From: Whitmania pigra
Taxonomy: Eukaryota; Annelida; Clitellata; Hirudinida; Haemopidae
Length of the DNA stretch: 64,000 bases
Reading direction: 5' to 3'
Assembly (NCBI GenBank): GCA_021613335.1
Contig: JAJTWR010000481.1
Coordinates: forward strand, 2,997,501-3,061,500
Shown one piece after another: positions 13,561-26,950 of this stretch. Both the position numbers and the translations under genes were made by a program. Position 1 is the stretch's first letter. Every line of letters starts with the position of its first letter. The notes under the pieces were generated by a model that worked only from the letters and a program-made list of their open reading frames with translations, was not told the DNA's origin and did not search any database.

Positions 13561-15194
13561 GAAAGATTGCGTGACAGATTGCATTAAGAGCAAGCACAAA
13601 TCGTATCATGTCAGTAATGTCTCCGAAGTCTTAAAGTCTCTGATTGAGCAGGCCGTTGTCAACAGAACATTGAAATGAAAAAGTTTATTTATTAATTAAT
13701 TAAATACATTAATTAAAATAATTTTAATAATTAATAATTATTATTAATATGTTATTAATTGAATTAATTTAGTAATAATATAACATTATTATTATGGAAT
13801 CCTAAATCAAATTATGAATTAAACTTCTCAGTCGATGGTTTTCATTTGTTTTCTTTTAAATTATTTTATTTTAAATTCATTTGTTTTTCTTTTAATTCGA
13901 ATTTTATTTTTAATTTCTTTCAATTTCAAATCTAATTAGTTCCCTCTCTAACGCTTCCTCTTGTTTTTCAAGTCATGAAAGCGATGAACAAACAAGTAAT
14001 GAACGCCCCAAAAATAAACACATAAATTAATTAATTAATAATATATCAATGAATTATTAATTAATTCATTAATTAAGGAATAAATGATTAAGTCAATTCA
14101 TTTATAAATAAATTAATTGATAAAGAAAAGCCGAAAATAATTAAATTTTTTTTACGACATTAGGAGAACAATGATGAATGCTGACCCTTCTTTCGCAGCT
14201 GAGAGCGCCAAACGCGTCAGACGTATTTTGTCCACCTGCATAATCAGACCCTAAAATCCAGGAAAGGAAATATTTACATTTATATAGCGCCATATGCGTG
14301 GCTTTAGAAGCTTCTGAGCAATTGCGTGGGATTTAGTTGGAGCCTGTTTTTTTTATTTTATCCAAGATTTTGAGGTCGCTAATGTTTGTAAATATTAGTT
14401 AAATATTTCTAAGTGCTTGTAAATATTTTTTGAAAGTTTTAAATGTTAAGAAATTTAAAAATTTTCGTTCATAGTAGTTCATATTTCTGGCATGATCTGA
14501 TTTTAACAAATTCCAAATCATAATTATAACATAAATGCCCTAACACATAATTACGCAATTTAGGTTTTTGACAAAATATTTATTTTAAAATAATGTTAAA
14601 GTTTATCGAGTTTTAATGTCGTGCAAAACACGTTGATAATATTTCCCCTCTGATGGAGGATATGCAGATTTTATGCTTTCTTGTGATCTCCTTAAGTCTT
14701 CATCTCCTCAACGACAATGCCATACAGAGCATCGCATCAATCAACCGTGACGTATCACAATCATCACTGCCATCGTCGATAATTATTAATCATTACCATC
14801 GTTGTCATTGCCTAATTTGTAATATTCTAGAATCGTACATGTGATTGTGTGATGTTGTGGTCATCTAGATTGATCTCGAATCCAAGAATCAATTTTAGTT
14901 CTTGCAATCATTTCATCCGCAGCCATACAATTTAAGGTCTGTCATCATTGACGGAAGGGAAAATGCCACAAGAAAAATCAGGAAAATCAATTTCATCAAT
15001 AGCAGCTCGGCCGTAATAACAGGCTTTCCCTCAAAATGATGCTTCTAGCAGCATCGGTATCTTCTGTCATTTTAAAACATTTATGAAGTTATGCATTTAA
15101 TTGTGCTTACATGTATATACCGCCTTTGCCATTTAATCCAACCCAATAGCCACCTAATAACTAATAAATAAATAAACAAAAATATTCGTAAATA
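13561..15194. other. Intergenic; short SINE-tail fragment near 14,278
   Basis: AT-rich DNA without a recognised gene. The phrase TTTATATAGCGCCATATGCG at about 14,278-14,300 resembles, in reverse, the 3' tail of the SINE at 43,531-43,725. Confidence 0.45.
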
Positions 15195-16471
15195 CAGTGG
15201 AACCCACTTATCTCGACCTCGAGATAACTCCCCAACCCTATTAAGTCGACGCTTTTGAAGTGGAACCGCCCAAATTCCCACGTTGTTTTAGCAACAATCG
15301 GTTATGATAATTCATTTATTTCGTCAAATCCAATCCACTCTTGTTGATTTTGTAAATGAGGAGTAACGCGCTATTCTGATTATTTTTATCGTACTGCAGA
15401 TTGAAAAGGGAACAAAACCAGAAGACCTTAGTAGCCATCCAGATGCCATTCCAGCAAATACCATTTCAGGATAGAAATTGAAGACTGTTGATAAAGCTAA
15501 TGTACGATTTGTACAAATCTATATTTGATCCAGTAAGAAAAAAACGTAGAATGACTGAGCACAAAGATGTCGACAATGTAGTGCTTCAATGGTTCACAAA
15601 TTCGAGAGCAACTAAACTTCCCGTCAATGGTTCATTCCTGATGGAAAAGGCGGCATCCTTGCTGCTAAACTAGGACGTCCTGACTTTTGAAGCAACACAA
15701 GGGTGGCTGGATCGTTTCATAAAGAGTCACAACCATTGTCTTCAAAGCAATTTGTGAAGAGAGTGATGCAGTTCAATAGGAGCCAGTGTATTCATGGCTC
15801 AACACTCAAATGCGAACAATTTTGGATACCTACGACAGTCGAAACATTTTTACTGCTGATGAAACTGGGGGGGTTTTGGAAATGCTTTCCATACAAGACT
15901 ATGGCGTTTCAAGGGGAGACTTGTTTTGGTGGAAAAAATATCGAAGGACCGACTTACTGTGCCAGTTTCTGCGAACATGGAAAGAAGCCTAAAACTCCCG
16001 CTCTACATTTTAGGAAAATTATGCACGAAGCAGACCTAAGTTCTCCCATGCAATGACGATGGCCAACCAATATCCTGGATCTGTTCAGTGCATGGGTGAA
16101 AAAGTGGGACAGAAAACAGAATAAAATAATCTTGGACAACTGCAGAGCTCATCCGGATGTTCCTGGTCTCAAGGCCATTAAGATTTTTTACCTCCCACCT
16201 AACACAATAAGTAAGCTCCAACCTAAGCCTTCATAAACTTTTTGTTATTGCAAACACGTATGTACTGTTACCAATATCAAATATCAATTGGTTTTTTGTA
16301 AAAAAAAAATATTAAACACTTGTTATTTATTAACGCACATTATGTACGTAAAGAAATTTCAAGCACATGTTAATATACCGTCGCCATATTGATTTTCGTT
16401 TATCTCGATCATTGGATATCTCGACGCTTTTTGGCAAACCCTTAGGACGGCGACATAACCGGGTTCGACTG
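15195..16471 (+). mobile_element. Pogo/Tigger-type DNA transposon, decayed
   Basis: The 1,277-bp element starts CAGTGGAACCCACTTATCTC. Its right end read in reverse is CAGTCGAACCCGGTTATGTC, giving terminal inverted repeats of about 24 bp. A TA dinucleotide lies directly outside each end (15,193-15,194 and 16,472-16,473), the target site of Tc1/mariner/pogo elements. The inside encodes a broken pogo-type transposase. Multiple stops and frameshifts show it is an old, inactive copy. Confidence 0.88.
15382..16232 (+). pseudogene. Tigger/pogo transposase pseudogene
   Basis: Pieces in different frames match the order of a pogo transposase. An N-terminal DNA-binding part contains RKKRRMTEHKDVDNVVLQWF and a gap later WLDRFIKSH. 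It is followed by a DDE region with FTADETGG, then a segment near SKDRLTVPVSANM, then a degraded WTTAELIRMF and a C-terminal piece near 16,140-16,230 in the NC-HP context. In-frame stops and shifts separate these blocks, and no full-length product is possible. Confidence 0.82.
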
Positions 16472-16473
16472 TA

Positions 16474-17194
16474 ATTGTAATTCTTTAACTATAAATTGAA
16501 TATTTTTTAGATAAATGTAATTATTTAAATATAAATTTTTTTATAAGTATATTTTTTAAATAATTGTAACTCTTTAAATATAAATATCTGTATATTTTTT
16601 AATAATTATAACTCTTCAAATAAAAATATGATCGGCAAACATTTATTCCGACATTAGATGATATATTCTGTGAAAGTTTACTAAACTTCACTAATTTGCG
16701 GTGACTAATTTATGTTAATAATTGATGTTATTAATATCGATTGTCGACCAAAAAAATTACAAAAATTAAAAATTCATAAAAAAGTTAAATAACCTTATCG
16801 GTTCAATGAAGTGGTAAGCAGAATTATATAAATAATAGGTAAAAAAAATTTTCTTATCTAATTTTCTTATCTTAACTAATTATATTTATTTATAATTTAT
16901 TTGTTTATGATTAGATAACTAATTATATTTTAATCTGAATTATGTATTGTCTCTGCGTTGTGCTCGGAACTTGAAGCAAATAAATCAAGCATTCTTGTAA
17001 ATATTTCCGTAATTAAACAATTTGTATATCTGCTTTTGTACTTTTATTTAAAAATTGTAAATATTTTCAATACTTGTTTTATTTATACTTTGTATTAACC
17101 TTCTACATTCCTATTGCATTCTTTGCTAAACATTTGAAATATTAAAAATTTGTTTTAGATCGTTCCAAACTGTACCACGGTTACAAATAGGACG
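16474..17194. other. Intergenic AT-rich DNA
   Basis: No gene, RNA or repeat unit was recognised apart from general AT richness. Confidence 0.5.
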
Positions 17195-17398
17195 AAAATG
17201 GATGTGAATGGAAGTGAATGGATGTGAATGGATGTGAATGGAAGTGAATGGATGTGAATGGAAGTGAATGGATGTGAATGGAAGTGAATGGATGTGAATG
17301 GAAGTGAATGGAAGTGAATGGAAGTGAATGGATGTGAATGGATGTGAATGGATGTGAATGGATGTGAATGGAAGTGAATGGATGTGAATGGATGTGAA
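17195..17398. repeat. 10-bp minisatellite, about 20 units
   Basis: GAATGGATGT and GAATGGAAGT units alternate irregularly for about 200 bp with no spacer. The reverse strand translates as an ordered TSIHSHPF-like repeat of 95 codons. Units of 10 bp shift frame every repeat, so the protein periodicity is a by-product. Confidence 0.93.
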
Positions 17399-20300
17399 CT
17401 TGTGCTTAATCACCTCGATTTGAATGTGAACATGGAGTTTTAGTCACCATTTGAAGCGTAACAACGGCCTCGTTTTCTTTCAAAATTTAAAAAAACTTTA
17501 AAGCTGTTTTTGGAAAATTTTGGAATTAAATCTATCGAAACTGAAACTCTTGGTGACCGAATAATAATCCTTTTCAATGCTCGTGATTATTTTAGCTTAA
17601 GGTGCAAATGACATTCAGGAATTTGCATGAAATTTAATTTTAATACTTATAATAATTCCTAAAAAGGTTACTCTAAAACAGAGTAATATTAAGTGATGTT
17701 GCGAATAGATTTCAAAGTTAACACAAATTATTTTACAAAACATTAATTTGCTTAATCATAATTACTTCATTATCATCCCCATCTTACTCATCATCATCAT
17801 CACCAAAAATATCATCATCATCATTCTTATCATTAGTCCATTCACGGAAGTCGCCATTGCCGAGACTAGCAATTTCAGTATCGCTGACATAATATAAATA
17901 ACATTATATTAATAACATAAACTAATAATTATTATTATTATTATTATAAACATTATTATTGACATTATGAACAATTTTTGTTATGAGTTTACTCTGCCAA
18001 TTCTGAAATATCGCTTCAAGGCTTGAAATCATCTGGAAGAAACTCACAAAATAATTTAATTTTTGCCGAATTTCGTTTGGGCGAAGTTAATTCATTTTAT
18101 TTGCATTCATTCAGTCAGTTTAACTTGTACCTAATTTTATTTTTTTATCAATTTTGATTTGCCATTGTTTATCTTTGTAAAAATCTAGCGATTGTTCAAA
18201 AATATTCAAAAATAATTCAAATATATTGCTTCAATCCTGTTGTTCTAAGTTATTAAGCTTTTCTGTAAAAGCTTATGTGTTCTCACATGAAGTATAAGTT
18301 TTTTTCAGATAATTTTAAATCTTTAATTCAAAAACTTGACTCTGATTCTCCTATTTATTTTTTATTTAAAAAATGATCAATTTATAAAAAGACCAATTTA
18401 TAAAATAAATTAAACAAAACGCAAGTAAATGCCCATCGTCTTCGACTCCCCATTTGAATTTCCAGAAATCACTCCTCAAAAAAAAAAACACAGCAGACAG
18501 ACATGCCCTTGAACGGGGAACAATTTATGTTTTCTCCTGGAAACTAACGACTTTCTGAAAGACGAAAAAGCTCTCCTCGGACGGGGAAAGTTGATTGGTC
18601 TGATTTTACGACCTGCTACTGTTGCGATTTCGCTTGAAGCACGCAAAGGCCAAAGAGATAGCCTTATGATTAGAATTTGATTTACAATCACCTTCCGAAC
18701 ACGAATACGACCGAAAATCTTTTTTTTTAGCTTTTAGTGGCACTGAAAACTCGCTCACGTTGCGGCCATTTCCTTTAAATGTTGCACGACGCAACGAAAC
18801 AGGATTCGCTTGGAAAGCCGCGATAAATTCATGCAGAGGGTCTGGGAGTTTTTTAGTCGATAAAAATCAAAAATTCCCAAAAACTGAAAATGCCCTCGGG
18901 AGCTGGAGATTCGTCTTTCATGGCTGCTAGTAAGGTCCTCCCACTAATAAGATGGTCTCCTAAGGACCGTTCGGTTTATGGAAAAAGGTCCACAACAAAT
19001 ATGAAGCATTCCACCTTCTCAGAGAATGTCCCTTGGAGTTCATAAAGCTGGCCAGTTCTATTGATGCCCACTTCCATGTCTCGTGTGAAAAAGAAATTTA
19101 CCCCGGAAAAAAGTGCAAACAATGGCGGTCTGTTCCTCAGAGGTTCCTGGAGCCGAACTGGCATTTACTTGTCGTCTTGTCCTTTAGATTTACAAGTGCC
19201 AAAGCGCGCTTTTATCTCGGGTCGTTCAAGCAAAACCGTGATGGTGAGCATTTGTGTCCCTTCTTAACCAAATGCGCCATCAATTCGAATGGAGAATATG
19301 TTCCCGTTTCATTCCTCTTTCTCCATATGCGATCTTTTGTGACGTTAATTAATTAATAAATTATAAGGTACTTGTTAAATTTTACTACCATCGAATTATA
19401 GTGAAGAGAATTTGAAAAGGGAATAAGTGCGCTGTTGTCTTTTTGCGGTTGAACATATTCACGCGTTCGATTTGATTGCGAGTCAAAGGCTAGAATGTGT
19501 TCATGACGTGCAAAATTATTATTAAAAATTAATAACCTTAAAAAGTATTTGGCATTGCATTAAAAATTGAAAATATGATGAGAAGGCAGCTTCATTGAAG
19601 TTATGACATTCGCCTGAGCGCTTTGTCTGGCGTCCAAAGAAACAAGATTAGATGTCGCCATTCCCTGACACTAAAGAGGATCCATTAAATTCTCTCCCAA
19701 CTCCAACAATCGCCCCCAGCCCGCCTCCCCAACCATCCGCCCACCCTATCATTACACTCCCCACCAACACGTGATACCTTTTGCATCTTTTTGCCCATAA
19801 TTTAATTTTCTCTCAAACAACTTAATGCCGACCAGAGGGATGCTCGAAAGTATCGATTCCTTATTCAATTTGTCCTATCAATTCCATGCCAGTTTTTCTT
19901 TAAATCATAATTTATATAAGTATAAAATAATAAATGCACACTTTCTACTGTGCATTCTGTATTAGTAGTAAAGGTAAAGGTACACTTTCAGCAGTTGTAA
20001 AGTCAACAAGTCGTTTCCATGCACTGCTCGATTGGCATCAATCTTTTGTCAATAATAATCACTTAATTAGTAACAACCCCTTAATTGATAATACTCGCTA
20101 ATTTACGACAACCCCGCGAACAAAACGAGACCACTTTAAAGGCAGTTACATGTCTGATCAGGTAATTTATTGAATAAACCACAACCACAATCTGTTGCAC
20201 ATCACGGCAGGGAACTACCTAATCCGAACCGACAATAAAAGAAGTCAAGAGATGGCAAGCATTCGAGAACCATGACCCCGTCAGTCGCTGGGAAGAAATT

Positions 20301-20577
20301 GATCTTTTCGCCCTCGGAGGCAAAGCAAAAGGTCAAGTAGTTTAAATTGAGAAGAATGACAGCCACGCTGATCGATTGAACTCTCGGGTTTCCATCTCCG
20401 CTAAAATGCCATTGGTAAAAACCTTTTCAATACTGCCGCAATTCTCTCGAATAACAAGACTAATATTTCATCTCGAAAAAAAAAGCATTATATAACGTTA
20501 CAGACAACCAGGGTCAAATTTTCAGAATTTATTAGCCATTGCATTTAAGCTAAAAACAATAATTAAATAGCTGGAAT
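17399..20577. other. Intergenic, no gene seen; RBBP6 3' end at right
   Basis: About 3 kb of unique-looking AT-rich DNA with a short ATC tract near 17,790-17,830. Small overlapping frames at 18,476-18,800 and 18,976-19,356 lie on both strands without motifs. TTTATT at 20,528-20,533 reads AATAAA on the minus strand and is the likely polyadenylation signal for RBBP6, about 45 bp past its stop. Confidence 0.5.
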
Positions 20578-23500
20578 TCATTCAGGGCCTTTAGACTTGT
20601 GTTTCTTAGCATGCTTCTTCTTCTCTTTCTTGTGCTTCTTCTTGTGCTTTGAGCTTTTGTCACATTCCTCGGCCGAAGTTTTGTCCGAGGCAATGTCGGC
20701 CTTGTAGGACTTGTCTCTGTCCGTTCGCTTCTCATGGTCCTTGTCAGAATCCCACTTCGAAGAGACGGTTATTTTCATGGTCTTGCACGTGTCCTTCGTC
20801 ACGATCCTGACCGACGTCTCCTTCGGAACTTGACTCATCTCCGAAGAGGAACTGTGAGCTTCCTTGGGATTGATTATTTGTACTTTCGATTTGGGCGGAG
20901 GCGATCTCAGTTCCGAACCCTTGTTAGATCTGGCATCTTTCTCGGTATCTGCTCTATGCAAATCTTTAGAAGAATAATCCATCTTTCTTTCGTCATCTCT
21001 CCTGGTCAGCTTGTCTTCGGAAACTCTCGAGTCCTTGAAAGATTCCTTCCTCGATTCAGATATACCGACGTCCTCACCTTCGACGAATCGACCGATTTCC
21101 TTGCTCCTGCGATCGTAATCTTTCTTATCCGGCCTTGTGCTCCTGGCATCGGCCTTCTGCTCCCTCGAATCACTTTTTTCATATCTTTCCCTGATGTACA
21201 TTCTCTCATGTTCCCTCTCTATCATTCTTTCCTCTCTTCGTCCTCCTTTAAAGGGAGGACTTTCCCTCGATCGAGACCGAGAATCTCTGGATCGTGGTCT
21301 TTTCCTCCGAGCTGGAGAACCACTAAAACCCCTCTCCCTCTGACAAATTCTAACTGCATCTTGTCTGTCTTTGTCGTGCCAATCTTTGTAATGCCTGTAA
21401 TAATCCTCCTCCTCTTGATGAGATTTTTCCATGTACCTATACGAACATAATGCACTTTTCATGAGTCATCTCGAGACAATTTGACGGCATTACATCACAC
21501 TATAATTAAATTATACCATATTGTTGAAATAAATACAATTTAAATTTATTTATATACATCGAAAATTGCTTCTACCTTTCGTGGTTCCTGGAAGTTGGGA
21601 AAGGTCTGCGCTTGGACGGCGTTCTGGATCTGCGAAGGCGTCCATACGGAGAATAAGCGGGCCCTCTGAGATCTGTAGATTCCTTCTGCCTCTTCAAAGG
21701 AGGCGGAGGAGATCGACTAGAAGCTCCTGACTTCCTCTTGTAAGCCATTTTGTCGGATCTGCAATTCACAGATGGTTCTTCATCCCTTAAGTACGTTTTT
21801 CTCACTGGACTCCTAGATCTAGATCGGGGTCTTCCAAAAGATCTCTGGCTGCTAACAGACCTAGAGGATCGAAGAAATTTCTTTGGAGATCTAGACTGCC
21901 TCTCTCCTTTTCTTGGAGGAGTTATGGATCTCCTTCCTTTTGGCTTGTTCGGAGATGAGCTCAATCTGGCAGATTCTCTGTACATTTTGCCAGGAACGTC
22001 TTTTCTGAGAGGCGGAGATCTGTTTGGCGAGACTGATTTCCTAATCGGAGTTCTGGAGCTACGATACGTCTTCCTCTTGGAGCGAGACCTGTGGCGCCGA
22101 TCCCTGAGCGACGGGGAGGATTTTGTGGTGAACGAAGATGATCTTCGTGTCCTAAACAAATGTTGAAAATCGAGATCATGTTGCATTATTGCCTCAAACA
22201 GCCAACGTAGAAAATTCTCTTAGTAAAATGGATAATCTTAAATTCTAATAAATGTTTTATCGAACACAAGAACCGACTTCGATCTACTCCTGGACCTGAG
22301 GTAACTTCTGCTCCTCGATCTCTTCCTCGTTCGAGGAGCTTTCTTGTACATTATGTCCTCGGCGAATTCAAAAACATCCTTTCTCCTTGCAGGTCTCGAG
22401 TCTCTCCTGGGAGAGTATGGACTGGCGGAACCTTCCGTTTGGTGTCTTCTTACAACGTAATCAAGATTTGGTTGTGAACATTTTATCTTTACATTTGCAC
22501 TTGAGTAGATAAACAATTAACGAGTTCATCCTAACACAAAGAAAATTAATACAAAATTTCAACCAACTTCCTTTCCAGCTCTCTCAATCTCTCCTTCTCC
22601 CTGTAAAATTCCTCCTCAGTCATTGGCATCCTACCAACTCCAGGGATGGGCATTGCCACTAAAACGTCATAAAATAATAATTAAAATCCAACAATATTCT
22701 TTATTCCGTGAAACGAGCAGAAGAAAAAACAGTACTCGGCATTGCTCCGGGAATCCTCGGAGGGTAAGACATTTGCATCGGTGCGCCCGCACCCATGGGA
22801 ACCAGGGAAGGGGGAGGACCGATGACCCTGGGCGGGATGGTACCCGGATATATCAAGACGTGGGAATTGCGAGCCTGGTTCATTGGCATAGGACTTGCTC
22901 CGTGTTGGAGCATACCAGGCTGGGTGATGATCGTGTGATAATTGTGAGGTAGAGGAGGAGGCGGCAGAGAATACATGTTCATGACAGACATCTGGTTGAA
23001 AGGTGCACCAGATACACCTTGATCGCCGCTCAAGGGAGCGCCCGGCCTAGCCACGAGCACTCTGACCATCTTGGCTCCCTTCATGCCGGGAATAGGGACG
23101 GGTTCTCCTAGACACACGAGAACGGAATAAATAAAAAGCCAACAAGACTTCATCTTCGGGAAATAAAGAAGAAAGGCAAACACCGACCGATTGGTAATTG
23201 AGAATTCGTGGATAAGATTTCCTGGACCTCGGGTTGAGGTTTGCTTTCGTGACGTGGAATCTCAGAGGAAGCCTGTAAATTGTACTGAGTTTTGAGTACA
23301 AAGACAACTCTCATAATAATGACATAACCATAATTGAACTGAATTGTAACCAAATGTAGAATTTGAATATATATTAAAGGACATAAGTAGGCTTGTATAA
23401 TTAGTTTAGTAATTAATTTCAATTACTTACATGCACCAGAGACTCCATAGGTTGAATGGGCTTTTCTTCTGGACTGCAAAATATTCATGTATGTGACAGC

Positions 23501-26500
23501 AACAGTAATTATTAGGATGATGATAATAATAAATTTATTTTTAAACAGTACTCACAGTGGTTCAACCTTGATGTTTGGCTCAGGTTTCAAGTTGACTAAT
23601 GTCGGCTTTTTCTCCAACTCAGGTTCTGCCTTGACAGGAATGTCAGAGTTTGTTGTCGCATCCTTCCTGGACATGGCAGTGTATCCAGTTTCATTCTTGT
23701 AGTTGAAAACGGCCGTCCTCATGAATTTATTTGGAATGACACCCAGAGGAGAAACTCCTGACTTCTTACAAACGGGGCACTTCGGAGATGTCGACTGAAG
23801 AAGTTCTGTCATGACACCTGATTGAAGAATGCACGGAATGCAATAATAGCACGCAACCCATCATCAAACAAATCTCTCAATCAAACATATTTATACATCA
23901 AACGTTTAGATCAAATTAATTAAGCATGCATTATAATCATCAAGGAACGATTCACTGACAGTTGTCGCAAGCTGAATCTCCACAACATGGCAACACGACC
24001 GCATCTGTCAAGAGATCTTTGCACACCGGACAAGTCAGTTCTTTTGGAATTTCTTCTTTTTCATCCTTTTCCGGAGTGTCAGACTTCACAAAAAGAGGTT
24101 TCTCTTTCTTTCCAATTCTGTATGCCTCGCTAAAAAAACCGTCATGACAAATAGATTATTAATCCAATCTTTCTATTAGGATTGCACGAAAAACTTTGTC
24201 GAGCTAAAACGAGAGCAGAATAACTCACGCATCAATGATAGGAACGGCTAATCTGCCGCAGCTGGTAAGAAGTACTCCGGGCGTGTTGATGTCGTCGACC
24301 GTGGTCATGAAACTGATCGGAATCCCTGTGCTTCTCTTCAGCTTCGGAAACGACTCCGTTGCCGTGGCATCCCTGGCCCTGGGACACTTCTGAATGAAGT
24401 GCCCGGGCATGCCGCACCTGTGGCAAATGTAATTCTTTGGAACCGGACCTCTTGGAACCTTCTTCAACTTGTTGTAACTAAAAATTATCATCGTTGCAGG
24501 TTATTCTTGAAGAGTTCTCAACCACCTAGACTATGACTAACTTCACGTTGTCAAACTCCCTATTCCCTTGATCCATTACTGTTATTAGTTTGTCTTCCTC
24601 GCTGAGATTCATGCTTGCCACGTCAGTCATCTACAAAAATTCACACCATTGTCAACTCACCAGCTTTCCACCAAATACCAAACTAATACCAACCTTGCTT
24701 ATGCATTCCAGAGTAGAATCATTTTCTGCAGTCTAAAAATATACAAGTCTTGACATTATGACATTTAGCTTCGAAAGAATTTGAAGGCATAAAAGTATTG
24801 AGCATTTGTAATTCGTGGTAGTGAGGGTAAAGACCAAATACAAACAAACTAAGTTTTTCAAGTTTTGCTAAACTTCGTCAAACTCAACCAGCCCTCCATC
24901 AATATATTCCTCTATCCAAGCCATTTTTGCAAACTTCAAACAATCAATGGCTAACAACTAATATCAAGCTTTAAGCTATGCCAATTCCAAATTAAAAGTT
25001 GATACTATCCCAAACTTGAACTACAAAATACCTCTTCTGTATAATACCATGTTTCAAATCAAACACAAGACACAGCTTTTTACAGCTTTTAATCAAATTG
25101 TCTGGAAATTCAATTACAATTTATAATCAAACAAAATGGCCAGAATATTTAAGATTATAAATGTGCTAACACAATTATTTATTACATTCAAAATAAATAA
25201 CGTTTTCAAACAATAAAGTGCAAAAGACCAAATAGAATCAATTACACGAAAGACGCTGGAATGGTGAACAGATCAAAAATGAAATCAAACAGTCAGAATA
25301 TGCAGCTTTTAATAACAATTTTAAATTTTAATCCAACTTCACAAATGCATGAAACCAAGAACTGATGTTACACATTAATAAGAGTGCAAATGAACTCTAT
25401 CAAAGTATTGAGAAGGTAACTAACTTGTTCTAATTTAACAATTAATTAAATGAATTAATTATGCTATGGCAATATGCAAAATATAAACCATACATGAACC
25501 TCATTCACTTTTAATTAAAACCCTTAATCCAATTCTAATCTAATTGTTTTTGAAAAGATTTTTAAAAAATTCTGCTATAAATAAACAATTAAATAAAATC
25601 TTTAAAGCTATAAATAGGCAATTATTTATTAAAACTTAGACTGCTTTACACATTTGCCCTTACGAGCTTAAAAAATACAATGACTCCAACGACCTCTCAA
25701 GTATTCGTACAAGCCCTACTCAAGTATAAGCCCTAAATATTTTAAGGTGCCTTGCTTTCGTGGCAAGTGTGAAACATTGGATTTGATTCAAACACATGAA
25801 TAGGACTAAAAATTTAAGCTGAATAATCAACATCTTACAATTTTTTAGTATTTGTTGTTAAAAATAATTGATTTAAATATGAATATTAAAATTATTTATT
25901 GCTGTAAAAGTCAATTATTATTATTATTTATTGATAAAATTGAGCCTCAACTTAACAGTTTTTAAATGCTCTGGTTTTAGTTTGTTATTGTTGTTATCAT
26001 CATTACTATCATAATGCTTCTAATCAATTAATATGGATTTATGAAATAGTGTATCATATAAAGTGCATAGTACTTAAAAGTACTAATTCCATTCTGTTAG
26101 TTCTTATGCAATTCAAAAGATGTTATCATTTTAATCATAGCAGAATAATTAGACATTACAACTTTACTGAGCAACAATAAAATTCACTCTCAAAGTATAA
26201 TTCAATTATTACAACTAAACTTGTCAATTATTATAACTAAATCCCCATGCAAAAGGAACTCCAGATAAGGTTTGTTTAATTCTTGCCCAAAAGGCATCAG
26301 AAACATAACCAACTGAAATTTTTAAACAAATATTTTGTAATGCTACGCTGACCCGATAAACACATTGCAATACACTACTGCAATTATTCCAATAACAACA
26401 AATACAGATAATTTTTGCAAAAACAATAGCAAATTTGATAAGTACAAAAGCATGTTTGACAAATAAGCGTAAATAAATAATCAATTTGGCCTAGGACAGA

Positions 26501-26950
26501 CAATGGATTACCTGAACAGGAGGAGAAACAGCTTTCTTTTGAAGATCCCTTAGGATGAATAAAAGAAGCAAAAGATTTAAAAAAGGAAACACAGCTAGAT
26601 TACTTTGAAAACTCTCATTACCTTTTAGGTCTTATTATGGGAAGTCTTGCAACGATAACAGAGGAGTTCTTAGGAACAAAGTCATCGGGCTTATATTCTG
26701 AAGATTTAGGTTAGTTAAAAATTGTTATGTTTATTTACATAAATGCATTTTATCAAAAAACTTAATTAAAACTACCAATTTTAGTTTGATCATTAGTGAT
26801 CACCAAGTCAAATTGCTCCATAAACTTGTCAAACTTTTTCGACTTTACGATTTCTTCTTTCAACTCTTGTACGGAAATTTCATGTCCATTGAAACGAATA
26901 CTATCAAATTTTAGAGAGCTTCTGAACTTGAAATGGACAACAGATGACAT
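20578..26950 (-). CDS. RBBP6: RBBP6 / SNAMA-type E3 ubiquitin ligase and 3'-end processing factor
   Basis: Fifteen exons (high to low): 26950-26776, 26697-26622, 26548-26512, 24732-24694, 24630-24542, 24477-24229, 24129-23960, 23817-23556, 23473-23431, 23272-23188, 23107-22736, 22658-22568, 22499-22278, 22151-21576, 21436-20578. Phases close to give 1,114 residues; the 22,278 donor (GTCGGT) is weak. Residues 1-84 form the ubiquitin-like DWNN domain (PKNSSVIVARLPI matches the family). A CX2CX4HX4C zinc knuckle (CHRCGMPGHFIQKC) lies near 157-170, followed by the conserved STGIP segment. A RING/U-box-like finger (CPVCKDLL, PCCGDSACDNC, CPVC) spans about 254-300. Next come a Pro-rich part, TEEEFYREKERL, a long RS-rich region and a Lys-rich tail. 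Known RBBP6 proteins join the cleavage/polyadenylation machinery and ubiquitylate targets in the nucleus. The protein is shorter than human RBBP6 (about 1,790) and near fly SNAMA. A 1.8-kb intron (24,733-26,511) holds nothing else I recognise. Confidence 0.93.

Noticed and set aside
17126..17413. Possible repeat protein or CRISPR-like array
   Set aside because: Units are contiguous 10-mers without spacers in a eukaryotic genome, so it is a minisatellite.
19033..19356. 107-codon plus frame between AT-rich spacers
   Set aside because: Overlapped by other frames on both strands, no motif, no splice partner.
20734..21450. 238-codon plus frame opposite the last RBBP6 exon
   Set aside because: Antisense shadow of the RS/Lys-rich coding exon.
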